64,000 bases of DNA, taken from Verrucomicrobiota bacterium (lineage in GTDB: Bacteria > Verrucomicrobiota > Verrucomicrobiia > Limisphaerales > PALSA-1396). Both the position numbers and the translations under genes were made by a program. Below the pieces are notes generated by a model. It was not told where the DNA came from. It did no database searches and worked only from the letters and a program-made list of their open reading frames with translations. The stretch is taken from contig JACQFP010000038.1 of NCBI GenBank assembly GCA_016200005.1, positions 1-64,000 on the forward strand. Direction: 5' to 3'. This document shows, piece by piece, positions 46,271 to 54,617 of this stretch (positions are counted from its first letter, which is position 1; every line of letters begins with the position of its first letter).

Positions 46271-48676
46271 ATGATCGCCCGCGTCACACTCGAAATTGCG
46301 CTGCGCAAGGAGTTCGATTATCTCATCCCGCCCGAACTGGCGGCGCAGATCGACGTGGGCAGTCGCGTCCAGGTGCCGTTCGGGCCGCGCAAGGTGATGG
46401 GATGCGTCACCACGCTCGTCGAGGAATCAACGCACACGAACTTGCGTTCCATTTTGAAAGTGGTCGGTCGGCAAACGCTGGTTACGCCCCAGGTTCTGCG
46501 ATTGGCAAGATGGATCGCCGATTACTATTGCTGCCCGCCGGAAATCGCGCTGAAAAGTGTTTTGCCAGAAGCTGTCCGCAAAGAAAAGGAAGGCTGGCGA
46601 CAACAGTTGTTCGTGCGCGTTCTGCCCTTCACCGGCGACCTGCCCAAGTTGGCCAAGCGACAGCAGGAAGTCTGGAACATCATCGAGGAACGCCGCGAAA
46701 TGCCCCTGCAGGAACTGCTTGAACTTGCGGAAACAACCGCCGGCACCGTGCGTCGGCTGGAGGACAAAGGACTCCTCGCCATCACAACAGAGATTTCCGA
46801 ACGCGATCCCTATGCCCGCGAACACATTTTGCCGACGCAATCGCTCGTGTTGAATCAGGAGCAAGCGAAGGCGCTTGTGATGATCACAAAGGTCATGGAC
46901 CAGGAAAAGGGGAAAGGGGGAAAGGGAGAAAAGGAGAAGCCGAGTTGCGATGCTCAACTGTTGCAGGTCACCTCTGCTCCTCGTCCCCTTTTCTCCTCCA
47001 CCTTTCTGTTGCACGGCGTCACCGGCAGCGGGAAGACGGAAGTTTATCTGCAAGCCATCGCGCACGCGCTCGAGCAAGGCAAAGGCGCCATTGTCCTCGT
47101 GCCGGAAATTTCGCTCACGCCCCAGACCGTCGAACGTTTCAAGGCGCGCTTCAGTTCCGGTCGATTGCAAACGTTGGTTGCCGTGTTGCACAGCCATTTA
47201 TCCGCAGGGGAACGTCATGATGAGTGGCACAAGATTCGTCAGGGTCGCGCGCGCATCGTCATCGGCGCGCGGTCGGCGATTTTTGCGCCCGTCGATCCGC
47301 TTGGCTTGATCATCGTGGATGAGGAACACGAGCACAGTTACAAACAAGAGGAAGCCCCGCGTTATCACGCCCGCGATGTCGCCATCGTGCGCGGCCAGAT
47401 GGAAGGCGCGACCGTGGTGCTTGGCTCGGCGACACCATCGCTCGAAAGTTTTTACAACGTCAAAAAGGGCAAATACACGTTGCTTGAGTTGTTGGAGCGC
47501 GCGGACAATAAAAAAATGCCGCTCGTGCGGGTCATCGACATGCGCCAGACCGCCCGTAAGGAAAAGGGCACGCCCATCTTTTCGCCACAACTCAAGGAAG
47601 CCATCACGCAACGACTGGAGCGCAAGGAGCAGACAATTTTATTCCTGAACCGACGCGGCTTTGCCACCTCGTTGCAATGCCCGCTGTGCGGTTACGTGGC
47701 GGAATGCCCCAATTGCAGCGTGTCGCTCACCTACCATCGCCGCATCCAGAAGCTTTGCTGCCACATTTGCGGCCACGACGCGCCGGTGCCGGCTGTTTGT
47801 CCCAACCAGAAATGTCGCAACCCGGCCATCCGTTATGCCGGGTTGGGCACGGAGAAAGTCGAACACACGCTGACGAAATTATTTCCCCACGCCCGCGTTC
47901 AGCGGATGGATTCCGACATCATGAAGCGGAAGGAGGACTACCGCCGCACGCTCGGTGATTTCCGCACCGGCAAGATCGATATTCTGGTCGGCACGCAAAT
48001 GATCGCCAAGGGACTGCATTTTCCCAACGTCACGCTCGTCGGCATCATTTACGCCGACTTGAGTCTGCATCAGCCTGACTTCCGGGCGGGCGAACGAACG
48101 TTCCAATTACTCACTCAGGTTGCCGGTCGCGCGGGTCGCGGCGATGTCGAGGGCGAGGTTTTTGTGCAGGCGTTCACGCCATTTCATCCGGCCATTCAGT
48201 ACGCGCGGCGACATGACTTCGCTGGTTTCTACGAGCAGGAGATTGAATTCCGCGAACAATTGAAATATCCACCTGTGAGCCGCATTGCGTTGCTGACGTT
48301 GAAGGGACGCAATGAAGAGAAGGTGAAATTCTCCGCCGACCATTTGAGACGCGAGTTGGAAAAACTTCTGGGGAGCGCGGCCGCTTCGGCTGCGGCGGTT
48401 GACGCCTCGTCAACCGCTCGGGCTGACGACGAGGCGTTGTCAGCGACACGCGAGGGCGCGTATGCTCCCCGAACCAATCCGATTCGCGATTTAATTCTGC
48501 TTGGTCCCACGCCCGCGCCACTGGCGCGTGCCGAAACCTATTATCGTTATCAAATCATGCTGCGCACCCGCCAGATGACGAAGCTCAGTCAACACCTGGC
48601 GAAGTTGATGGAGTCGCTGGCGTTGCCGGAGGACATCTCGCTGACAGTGGACATTGATCCAGTGAATCTGGCTTGA
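46271..48676 (+). CDS. priA: Primosomal replication helicase PriA with two repeat-encoded insertions
   Basis: 801 residues; PriA is usually about 730. It restarts stalled forks by 3'-5' unwinding. The N-terminal DNA-binding part (VTLEIALRKEFDYLIPPELA) is followed by Walker A LLHGVTGSGKTEVY near residue 250, the DEEH box IIVDEEHEHSYKQEEAPRYH near 350, and eight zinc-binding Cys (CPLCG, CPNC, CCHIC, CPNQKC) near 470-520. Helicase motifs V-VI follow (GTQMIAKGLHFPNV, TQVAGRAGRGDVEGEV). Residues 212-246 come from a heptad array pair and 701-734 (Ala/Ser/Asp-rich) from a family-2 palindromic element. Confidence 0.96.
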   Translation: MIARVTLEIALRKEFDYLIPPELAAQIDVGSRVQVPFGPRKVMGCVTTLVEESTHTNLRSILKVVGRQTLVTPQVLRLARWIADYYCCPPEIALKSVLPEAVRKEKEGWRQQLFVRVLPFTGDLPKLAKRQQEVWNIIEERREMPLQELLELAETTAGTVRRLEDKGLLAITTEISERDPYAREHILPTQSLVLNQEQAKALVMITKVMDQEKGKGGKGEKEKPSCDAQLLQVTSAPRPLFSSTFLLHGVTGSGKTEVYLQAIAHALEQGKGAIVLVPEISLTPQTVERFKARFSSGRLQTLVAVLHSHLSAGERHDEWHKIRQGRARIVIGARSAIFAPVDPLGLIIVDEEHEHSYKQEEAPRYHARDVAIVRGQMEGATVVLGSATPSLESFYNVKKGKYTLLELLERADNKKMPLVRVIDMRQTARKEKGTPIFSPQLKEAITQRLERKEQTILFLNRRGFATSLQCPLCGYVAECPNCSVSLTYHRRIQKLCCHICGHDAPVPAVCPNQKCRNPAIRYAGLGTEKVEHTLTKLFPHARVQRMDSDIMKRKEDYRRTLGDFRTGKIDILVGTQMIAKGLHFPNVTLVGIIYADLSLHQPDFRAGERTFQLLTQVAGRAGRGDVEGEVFVQAFTPFHPAIQYARRHDFAGFYEQEIEFREQLKYPPVSRIALLTLKGRNEEKVKFSADHLRRELEKLLGSAAASAAAVDASSTARADDEALSATREGAYAPRTNPIRDLILLGPTPAPLARAETYYRYQIMLRTRQMTKLSQHLAKLMESLALPEDISLTVDIDPVNLA
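46904..47008. repeat. Inverted pair of heptad arrays inside priA
   Basis: The left arm 46904-46938 is GAAAAGG, GGAAAGG, GGGAAAG, GGAGAAA, AGGAGAA. The right arm, about 46974-47008, is the pyrimidine-rich complement (CTGCTCC, TCGTCCC, CTTTTCT, CCTCCAC, CTTTCTG). It encodes a Lys/Gly-rich stretch just before Walker A. Confidence 0.8.
48370..48470. repeat. Palindromic MITE-like element, family 2 (copy C), inside priA
   Basis: 101 bp from GGGGAGCGCGGCCGC to GCGTATGCTCCCC. It has hairpins around GTTGACG/CGTCAAC and GCTGACGACG/CGTTGTCAGC, and the CGAGGGCGCG motif also seen in copies A and B. It is translated without a stop as an Ala/Ser/Asp-rich loop near the PriA C-terminus. Confidence 0.75.
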
Positions 48677-48767
48677 GGTGACGAGCTTCCGTTCTGAACC
48701 GTAACGGCTCAGACCCATCGGGAAAAATGTTGCTCCCTTCCATGTAAATGTAGGATACAAGGCAGGC

Positions 48768-50339
48768 ATGACCACCGGCGCGACCACTTCTGAATCTCAA
48801 GCCCGATCGAACCCGGGTTGTTGGACGAGTGCCGTTTCCATCGCCATTTACTTCGCGCTGACCGATCTGCTGATTCATTTCCTGACGAACGGTCAATACG
48901 GCTATTTCCGGGATGAACTCTACTACCTTGCCTGCGGCGAACACCTGGATTGGGGATATGCCGATTGCGCTCCGTTGATCGCGCTGGTGGCCAAGTTGAG
49001 TCGCACGGTCCTCGGCGACTCGCTCTTTGCCATTCGGTTTTTTCCGGCGGTCGCGGGCGCGGTGACGATTCTGCTAACGGGGTTGATGACAATTGAACTC
49101 GGCGGGAAACGTTTCGCCGTCACGCTTGCGTGTCTTTGTGTGTTGATTGCTCCAGGCTATCTCATTTTCGACACGCTGCTGACGATGAACGCCTTCGAGG
49201 CGGTCTTTTGGATGGGCTGCGCGTACTTGGTCATCCTGGCCATCAAACGCAAAGACCCACGCTATTGGATCGGTTTTGGCCTGCTGGCAGGGCTTGGCCT
49301 CCAGAACAAACATTCCATGCTCTTTTTCGGCTTCGGCGTTGTGACGGGTCTTCTGCTCACACGAGAGCGCCGCTGCTTCGCCAACAAATGGATTTGGCTC
49401 GCTGGTGCGCTGGCTCTCGCCATCTTTCTGCCGAACCTGATTTGGGAGTATCGACATCAGTGGGCGACACTCGAATTGCTGAACAATGTGCAAAAGACCG
49501 GCAAGAACGTGGTGCTTTCGCCGCTCCAATTCATCGCCCAGCAAATCTTCATCCTGCTGCCACTCACGGCGCCGGTGTGGCTGGCCGGGCTTTGGTTTTT
49601 CTTCTTCGACGCCGAAGGGAAACGCTTTCGCCTGCTGGGCATAACTTACGTGGTCGTGCTCGCGCTCATGATCACACTGAAGGGCAAGAATTATTACCTG
49701 CTGCCGGTCTATCCGATGTTGTTCGCCGCCGGCGCCGCTGTTTGTGAGAAACTGCTGCAAGCCCGGCGCGCCCTCAGTTGGTTGAAGGTCGCCTACCCTG
49801 TGGTTCTTGTGGCCGCCGGCGTGGTGAGCGCGCCGCTGGTTCTGCCCATCTTGCCCGTAGAAACGTTCCTGCGCTATCAAAGTGCTTTGGGCCTCAAGCT
49901 ACCTAAAGCGGAGGTTGGGCACATTGGCCCGCTGCCGCAACACTTCGGCGACATGTTCGGATGGCCCGAGCTGGTTGAAACTGTGGCGAGGGTCTATCAC
50001 AGTCTGCCGCCCGAGGAGCGCGCCAAGGCCGCCATCTTCGCCAGCAGCTACGGTGATGCCGGCGCCATCGATTTGTTCGGACCGCGCTACGGCCTGCCCA
50101 AAGCCATCTGTCCCCACCAAAATTACTTTTTCTGGGGACCGCGCGACTATACGGGTGAAGTGGTAATTGTTCTTCAAGGCAACCGCGAAAAGGCGAGGCA
50201 GAATTTCGCCAGCGTGGAAGAAGCGGCGACCATGCACCACCCGTATGCAATGGCGGAGGAGCACTATACCATTCTCATTTGCCGGGGATTGAAGCAGCCA
50301 TTGCCCCAAGTGTGGCCGAGCCTGAAGCACTGGAATTAA
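48768..50339 (+). CDS. GT39-type glycosyltransferase / dolichyl-phosphate-mannose transferase-like membrane protein
   Basis: 523 residues with about ten membrane helices. The first periplasmic loop carries the family signature GYFRDELYYLACGEHLDWGY followed by ADCAPLIAL, with the acidic residues of PMT/ArnT-type transferases. Later helices include LACLCVLIAPGYLIFDTLLT and NAFEAVFWMGCAYLVILAI. The C-terminal soluble part is FASSYGDAGAIDLFGPRYGL. It probably transfers a lipid-linked sugar outside the membrane; the acceptor is unknown. Confidence 0.88.
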   Translation: MTTGATTSESQARSNPGCWTSAVSIAIYFALTDLLIHFLTNGQYGYFRDELYYLACGEHLDWGYADCAPLIALVAKLSRTVLGDSLFAIRFFPAVAGAVTILLTGLMTIELGGKRFAVTLACLCVLIAPGYLIFDTLLTMNAFEAVFWMGCAYLVILAIKRKDPRYWIGFGLLAGLGLQNKHSMLFFGFGVVTGLLLTRERRCFANKWIWLAGALALAIFLPNLIWEYRHQWATLELLNNVQKTGKNVVLSPLQFIAQQIFILLPLTAPVWLAGLWFFFFDAEGKRFRLLGITYVVVLALMITLKGKNYYLLPVYPMLFAAGAAVCEKLLQARRALSWLKVAYPVVLVAAGVVSAPLVLPILPVETFLRYQSALGLKLPKAEVGHIGPLPQHFGDMFGWPELVETVARVYHSLPPEERAKAAIFASSYGDAGAIDLFGPRYGLPKAICPHQNYFFWGPRDYTGEVVIVLQGNREKARQNFASVEEAATMHHPYAMAEEHYTILICRGLKQPLPQVWPSLKHWN

Positions 50340-50346
50340 ACAACCC

Positions 50347-51240
50347 TCACGGTTTGACCATCGCCGCCTTCACGATTTCCGCCACCAACTCATCGCTCGT
50401 CCATTTATTTTCCGAAATGATCTTTTGCACTCGGCCTTGCGTGTCGATCACTACTGTGCGGAGATTGTGGCTGATGGGTTCGGTGGGTTTCTCCCGCCAG
50501 AATTGCTGGCCGAATTGTTCCGTGATAGCCGTGATTTCGATCAAGTCGCCGGTCAGGAAACTCCAGTGGCGCGGGTCGGACTGGAATCTTTGCGCGTAGG
50601 CTTTGAGCACCGCCGGCGTATCAACCTCCGGATCAAACGAAATCGTCAGCAGATGCCAGTTGGTCGGGGCGTTGGGCATCGACACCAACTTTTTTTGCGT
50701 CTCCTCAAAGTTGTTCGACATCCGCGGACAAAACTCCGGGAACGGGCAGCTCGTAAAAATGAATGTGAGCGCCAACGCCTGCCCTTTGAACTGGCTCGTG
50801 CTGACTGCCTGTCCCAATTCATTGGTGAAATGATATTCCGGCAGCAAATCACCGACGTTCAAGGGTTCGACGTCGCGCACGCGCCGGATGGTTTGTCGCG
50901 ACGGCAACTCCGTCGGCGACGACGCGCTCAATTTGGTCAGCTGTTCAATCCAACCTTCTTTCTTCGTGACCACCATGCGAAAGGAAATCACGTCCCCAGC
51001 CTTCAAACCAATCAACTCTTTGGCATCTTTGACTTCGAACGGCATCGTCATGGCCTTCATGTAGCCGGGGATTTCCTCGTGCTTGATCACAGCCGTTTTG
51101 CCATCCGGCTGAAGCTCTTGAATCACGCCTTTGACGTGAAAGGTCTGTTTCTGTTCTGTGCAGGCGACGAACGCGACCGCGACAACCGCTGTCGAAATCA
51201 TTTTTAGATGCTTCAAATCCAACATAAAGTCTGAATTCAT
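50347..51240 (-). CDS. Lipoprotein fusing a CusF-like copper domain to a SCO1/SenC domain
   Basis: 297 residues from the ATG at 51240. A lipoprotein signal ends at VAVAFVAC. Residues 35-100 form a CusF/copper-binding-like domain (GVIQELQPDGKTAVIKHEEI, PGYMKAMTMPFEV). The C-terminal domain is SCO1/SenC with the copper-binding Cys pair in TSCPFPEFCPRMS and the His in EPISHNLRTVVID. SCO proteins deliver copper to cytochrome oxidase. Fusion to a CusF-like domain suggests copper capture and transfer in one chain. Confidence 0.88.
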   Translation of the reverse strand: MNSDFMLDLKHLKMISTAVVAVAFVACTEQKQTFHVKGVIQELQPDGKTAVIKHEEIPGYMKAMTMPFEVKDAKELIGLKAGDVISFRMVVTKKEGWIEQLTKLSASSPTELPSRQTIRRVRDVEPLNVGDLLPEYHFTNELGQAVSTSQFKGQALALTFIFTSCPFPEFCPRMSNNFEETQKKLVSMPNAPTNWHLLTISFDPEVDTPAVLKAYAQRFQSDPRHWSFLTGDLIEITAITEQFGQQFWREKPTEPISHNLRTVVIDTQGRVQKIISENKWTSDELVAEIVKAAMVKP

Positions 51241-51336
51241 TTTCTCCGACAAATCCCCGACTGGCAAGGCTGCTCGCGCATTCAGGCGGAGCGCGCGCTT
51301 GCCTTCGTTCGCCGCTTTGTGGTTAATTCGCTCACC

Positions 51337-51771
51337 ATGCCGACGCCGATGTCACCAAGTCAAAGCGCAGAAGATTACCTGGAGCGCATCCATGAATTGA
51401 TCGAGGAAAAGGGTTACGCCCGCGTCGTGGACATCGCCTCGTCGTTGAAGGTCAAGCAGGCGTCCGTCACCAGCATGGTGCAAAAACTCGGCGAGGCCGG
51501 CTATCTCAACTACGAAAAATATCGAGGCCTCGTGCTGACGAACAAAGGCCGCGAAGTCGCCCGCAAGATTCAAAACCGGCACGCCACGCTCTCCCGTTTC
51601 TTTTCCATTTTCGGTCTCGACGCGGCAACGCAACGTCGTGACATCGAAGGCATCGAGCATCATTTGAGTCCGGCCACGGTGGAAATCCTGGCGGATTTGG
51701 CGCAGTTCTTTGAAGATCAACCCAATACTTTGAAGGTCTTTCGGAAATCCCGGAAGAATTCCAGGCAGTAG
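51337..51771 (+). CDS. DtxR/MntR-family metal-dependent repressor
   Basis: 144 residues from the ATG at 51337. The winged helix is SAEDYLERIHELIEEKGYAR, VVDIASSLKVKQASVTSMVQ, KLGEAGYLNYEKYRGLVLT; the dimer and metal-binding part has HATLSRFFSIFGLD and GIEHHLSPATVEILADLAQF. It probably senses Mn or Fe and represses uptake genes. It is divergent from the CusF-SCO gene, which might be one target. Confidence 0.9.
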   Translation: MPTPMSPSQSAEDYLERIHELIEEKGYARVVDIASSLKVKQASVTSMVQKLGEAGYLNYEKYRGLVLTNKGREVARKIQNRHATLSRFFSIFGLDAATQRRDIEGIEHHLSPATVEILADLAQFFEDQPNTLKVFRKSRKNSRQ

Positions 51772-51792
51772 TTTTGGCGCAGCTTCTTTCTC

Positions 51793-52164
51793 ATGCGCTT
51801 CGATTGGGAAAAATTGCAATCCCTCGCACTCGCTGAGGTGAATGCCACGTTGGCCGCGCTGCCGCTACCGCTTCGGGAAAAAGCGCGAAAGCTGCCGGTG
51901 ACCTTCGAACGCCAACCGAACCGGGCGTTGCAAGCCGACGGCATCGAATCGGACACCTTGGGCCTGTTCGTTGGGCCGGAGTTCGCCGATGAGGAATCAG
52001 TCCCATTACCGCCGCAGATCATTCTGTTCCTCGAAAACATCTGGGAACTGGCCGAACGCAACGAGAAAACATTCTGCGACGAAGTTCACACCACGTTCCT
52101 GCACGAACTTGGACATTACCTTGGTTTGGATGAGGATGAACTGAGCGAGCGCGGGTTAGAGTAA
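51793..52164 (+). CDS. Zincin-like metallopeptidase-family protein
   Basis: 123 residues, the usual size. The zinc motif HExxH is in TTFLHELGHYLGLDEDEL (H of HELGH), preceded by ERQPNRALQADGIESDTLGL and LPPQIILFLENIWELA. The family (PF06262 type) is probably proteolytic, but few have been tested. It starts 21 bp after the MntR-like gene on the same strand. Confidence 0.9.
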   Translation: MRFDWEKLQSLALAEVNATLAALPLPLREKARKLPVTFERQPNRALQADGIESDTLGLFVGPEFADEESVPLPPQIILFLENIWELAERNEKTFCDEVHTTFLHELGHYLGLDEDELSERGLE

Positions 52165-52253
52165 CGGCAACCCTCCGCCAATCCCGAAAGGATTCAAAAG
52201 GCCACCTCCGCAATCGCGCCGTTCCGTGGCGGGCCGAATCGACACGTTCGCGC

Positions 52254-53204
52254 TCAAACCGCCGACGTGTCCCACTTCATGATCACTATGGTCGAGATGA
52301 GCACAATAGCGGTGCCGGCCAGCGCCACTGCGGTCAAGTGCTCGTGAAGGAATCCGGTGGCCAGCAAAATCCCGAACACCGGCACGAGGTAAAGCGACGC
52401 CGAGGCGACCGTCACCGGCAGGTGTTGCAGCACGTAAAAGAACAGCACCATCGAAAGCCCGTACATAAAAATGGCAAGGAAAGCGAAGGCCGTCCATCCG
52501 TGCCAATCGAGTGCGGCCAGTTGCGAAAACTGGAACGGCTCCACCCAGACCAGCAGCGGCAGGCTGGCCACCGAGGCGGTGAGGTAACTGAAAATCAAGA
52601 TTTCAATTTCCTGGAAACGTTGGAGCAATCCCTTGCAATAGACGTTGTAAAATGACGAGCCGAGGCAGCCGACCAGGATCAGCAGATTGCCCGACAGGTA
52701 GCTCGTGCGCAGGAAAGAACTTTGCCTGAGGTCCTCCACCGACAGCAGGAAGACGCCGGCCAGTCCAACGAGCAGGCAGCCGATGCGAAGCACCGTGATT
52801 CGTTCGCGCAGCATGAACGAAGCAAGCACGGCGGTGATCACCGGGATGAGCAAGTTGAGGATGGCAGCGTTCGACGCCAGTGATTTGGTGATGCCCCACG
52901 TCATGCCGAGTTGCGCCAGCACCTGCCCGCCGACCCCGGCGGCGGTGAACTTGCCCCAGTCGGCCCACGTCACGGTGGCCGCGCCGGTATTACGCCGACG
53001 CTCGCAGATCAGCAGTGGGACCAACAAAACTGTGGTGACGTAAAACGGCAGGAAAGTGATGGCGATCGGCCCAAGCTTGCCTTCGAGAAATTTGACCGCT
53101 GTGCCCTGCGCCGCCCACATCAGGTTCACCAGCGCAAGCAGGAAAAAGAACCAGAGGAAACGAGACCGGGGATGCGCTTTTGTGGAAGTGTCAGTCGTGT
53201 CCAT
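52254..53204 (-). CDS. DMT-superfamily (EamA) transporter
   Basis: 316 residues from the ATG at 53204, which avoids overlap with the upstream gene. Ten membrane helices in two EamA repeats: FLWFFFLLALVNLMWAAQGT, ITFLPFYVTTVLLVPLLICE, VLRIGCLLVGLAGVFLLSVE, and ILVGCLGSSFYNVYCKGLLQ, ASASLYLVPVFGILLATGFL, VALAGTAIVLISTIVIM. The substrate is unknown. It follows the GHMP kinase gene by 4 bp on the same strand, hinting at a sugar or metabolite exporter. Confidence 0.9.
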   Translation of the reverse strand: MDTTDTSTKAHPRSRFLWFFFLLALVNLMWAAQGTAVKFLEGKLGPIAITFLPFYVTTVLLVPLLICERRRNTGAATVTWADWGKFTAAGVGGQVLAQLGMTWGITKSLASNAAILNLLIPVITAVLASFMLRERITVLRIGCLLVGLAGVFLLSVEDLRQSSFLRTSYLSGNLLILVGCLGSSFYNVYCKGLLQRFQEIEILIFSYLTASVASLPLLVWVEPFQFSQLAALDWHGWTAFAFLAIFMYGLSMVLFFYVLQHLPVTVASASLYLVPVFGILLATGFLHEHLTAVALAGTAIVLISTIVIMKWDTSAV

Positions 53205-53208
53205 ACTT

Positions 53209-54591
53209 TCAGGATTCCAAAACGGTGACGCCGTAACGGTCCGCACCCATCGAACTGGCTTCAAAAACGTACGGCGTGATGCCGCGCACCTCGGCGTAGC
53301 GGTTCACGACGCGGTCGAACGCCGGGCGCGCGTCCTTGCGGCTGAGCACGGCGACCGTACCACCCGCGCCGCCACCGGTAACTTTCGCGCCGAACAATCC
53401 ACTGGCGACACCCTCGGCGCGGACGAGTTCCACCAACAAATCCGTGGCGTCGCAACCCAGGCCGCATTCCGTGTAGGCGTAGTGCGATTGATACATGATT
53501 TCGCCCATCTGCGGAAAACCAACTCCTCCGCGGGCGAGTTCGGCGAACAAATGCACCCGGGAATTCTCCTCCACCGCATAGCGTGTGCAAGCGCGAATGC
53601 GATAGATGACTTCAGGGCGCATCGTCGTGAACGGATCGACATGGATTTGGCCAGCTCGCAAGTAATCAGCGCCGCTGAGCTTCTCCGGCAAGCGTGATTC
53701 GTAGCGCGACCGAAACAGCGATGGCGAAAGGTTGGCGAGGTAACCGTTCCAGCGCGGGTCCGTCCAGCGTGGGATCTGGGCGGAATTGTCCTGGCGAACT
53801 TCGAGGCCCTCCGCGTCGCAGATCATCTTGTAGCCCATGAACGCGCCGGCGCGAGCCGCCTCGTATTCAATGCCGGAAACCATGTGGCTGACGCCGGAAT
53901 CAAAGCCCCAGCACTGCAACTCTGCCGGCAGGCGCACCAGCGGTCGCGGCAGACACGGTTGGCAGAGCAGTGGCAGAATGCAGCCTTCGTCACCCATGAC
54001 GACCGTGATCTGATCCATGATGCCACAGGCCGACTCTGCAATGACATTCTCCACCCACTGACACGCCTCGGCTAATTCGACGCCGACGAGATCGATGCCG
54101 TACGCGCCGACGGCGGCTTTCATCACCGCGACCTCGATGGAAGCCGAGGAACTGACGCCTTTGTTCAGCGGCACATCGGATTCAATATAGACGTTCGCCC
54201 CGCAACTGAGTTTTTCCGGAAAGCGCTTCTTCAGCAGATGAAAAATGCCGAGGACATAAGCCGTCCAGCGCATTGCGGAATCGCGATTGACCAGAGCGCG
54301 AACCTCGGCATCACCAGTGAGATCGTCGAGAGAAAACTCGGCTTGCTCACGCCAGTTGCGAGACTTCACTTGCGGGTTCCAGAAAACAATGCGCCGGTCA
54401 TCGCGCAATTGGACCGCCGCCCAGGTGGCTTCGCGGATCGTCGCTTCAAACACCAGCCCGCCCGTGTAATCGTCATTGCCGCCCATGAGATCGAGACGTC
54501 CGGGTGCGCGACTGCAAACGATGGGAAGCCCCGGTGAAAAAAAACGGCCTTCCTGCCTGAGTCCCTTCACCGTATTCGGAAAGTGATTCAT
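53209..54591 (-). CDS. GHMP sugar kinase (galactokinase/arabinokinase-like)
   Basis: 460 residues from the ATG at 54591. The sugar-binding start is CSRAPGRLDLMGGNDDYTGG, where galactokinase has GEHxDY; this GGN/DY variant resembles L-arabinokinase-type enzymes. The ATP loop is DVPLNKGVSSSASIEVAVMK, then ESACGIMDQITVVMGDEGC and the C-terminal FGAKVTGGGAGGTVAVL. It phosphorylates C1 of a sugar, probably not galactose itself. It sits between the DMT transporter and a glycosidase-like gene, a small sugar-use operon. Confidence 0.88.
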   Translation of the reverse strand: MNHFPNTVKGLRQEGRFFSPGLPIVCSRAPGRLDLMGGNDDYTGGLVFEATIREATWAAVQLRDDRRIVFWNPQVKSRNWREQAEFSLDDLTGDAEVRALVNRDSAMRWTAYVLGIFHLLKKRFPEKLSCGANVYIESDVPLNKGVSSSASIEVAVMKAAVGAYGIDLVGVELAEACQWVENVIAESACGIMDQITVVMGDEGCILPLLCQPCLPRPLVRLPAELQCWGFDSGVSHMVSGIEYEAARAGAFMGYKMICDAEGLEVRQDNSAQIPRWTDPRWNGYLANLSPSLFRSRYESRLPEKLSGADYLRAGQIHVDPFTTMRPEVIYRIRACTRYAVEENSRVHLFAELARGGVGFPQMGEIMYQSHYAYTECGLGCDATDLLVELVRAEGVASGLFGAKVTGGGAGGTVAVLSRKDARPAFDRVVNRYAEVRGITPYVFEASSMGADRYGVTVLES

Positions 54592-54617
54592 GCAGGGCGG
54601 TGTCGGCGGAGAATGTC

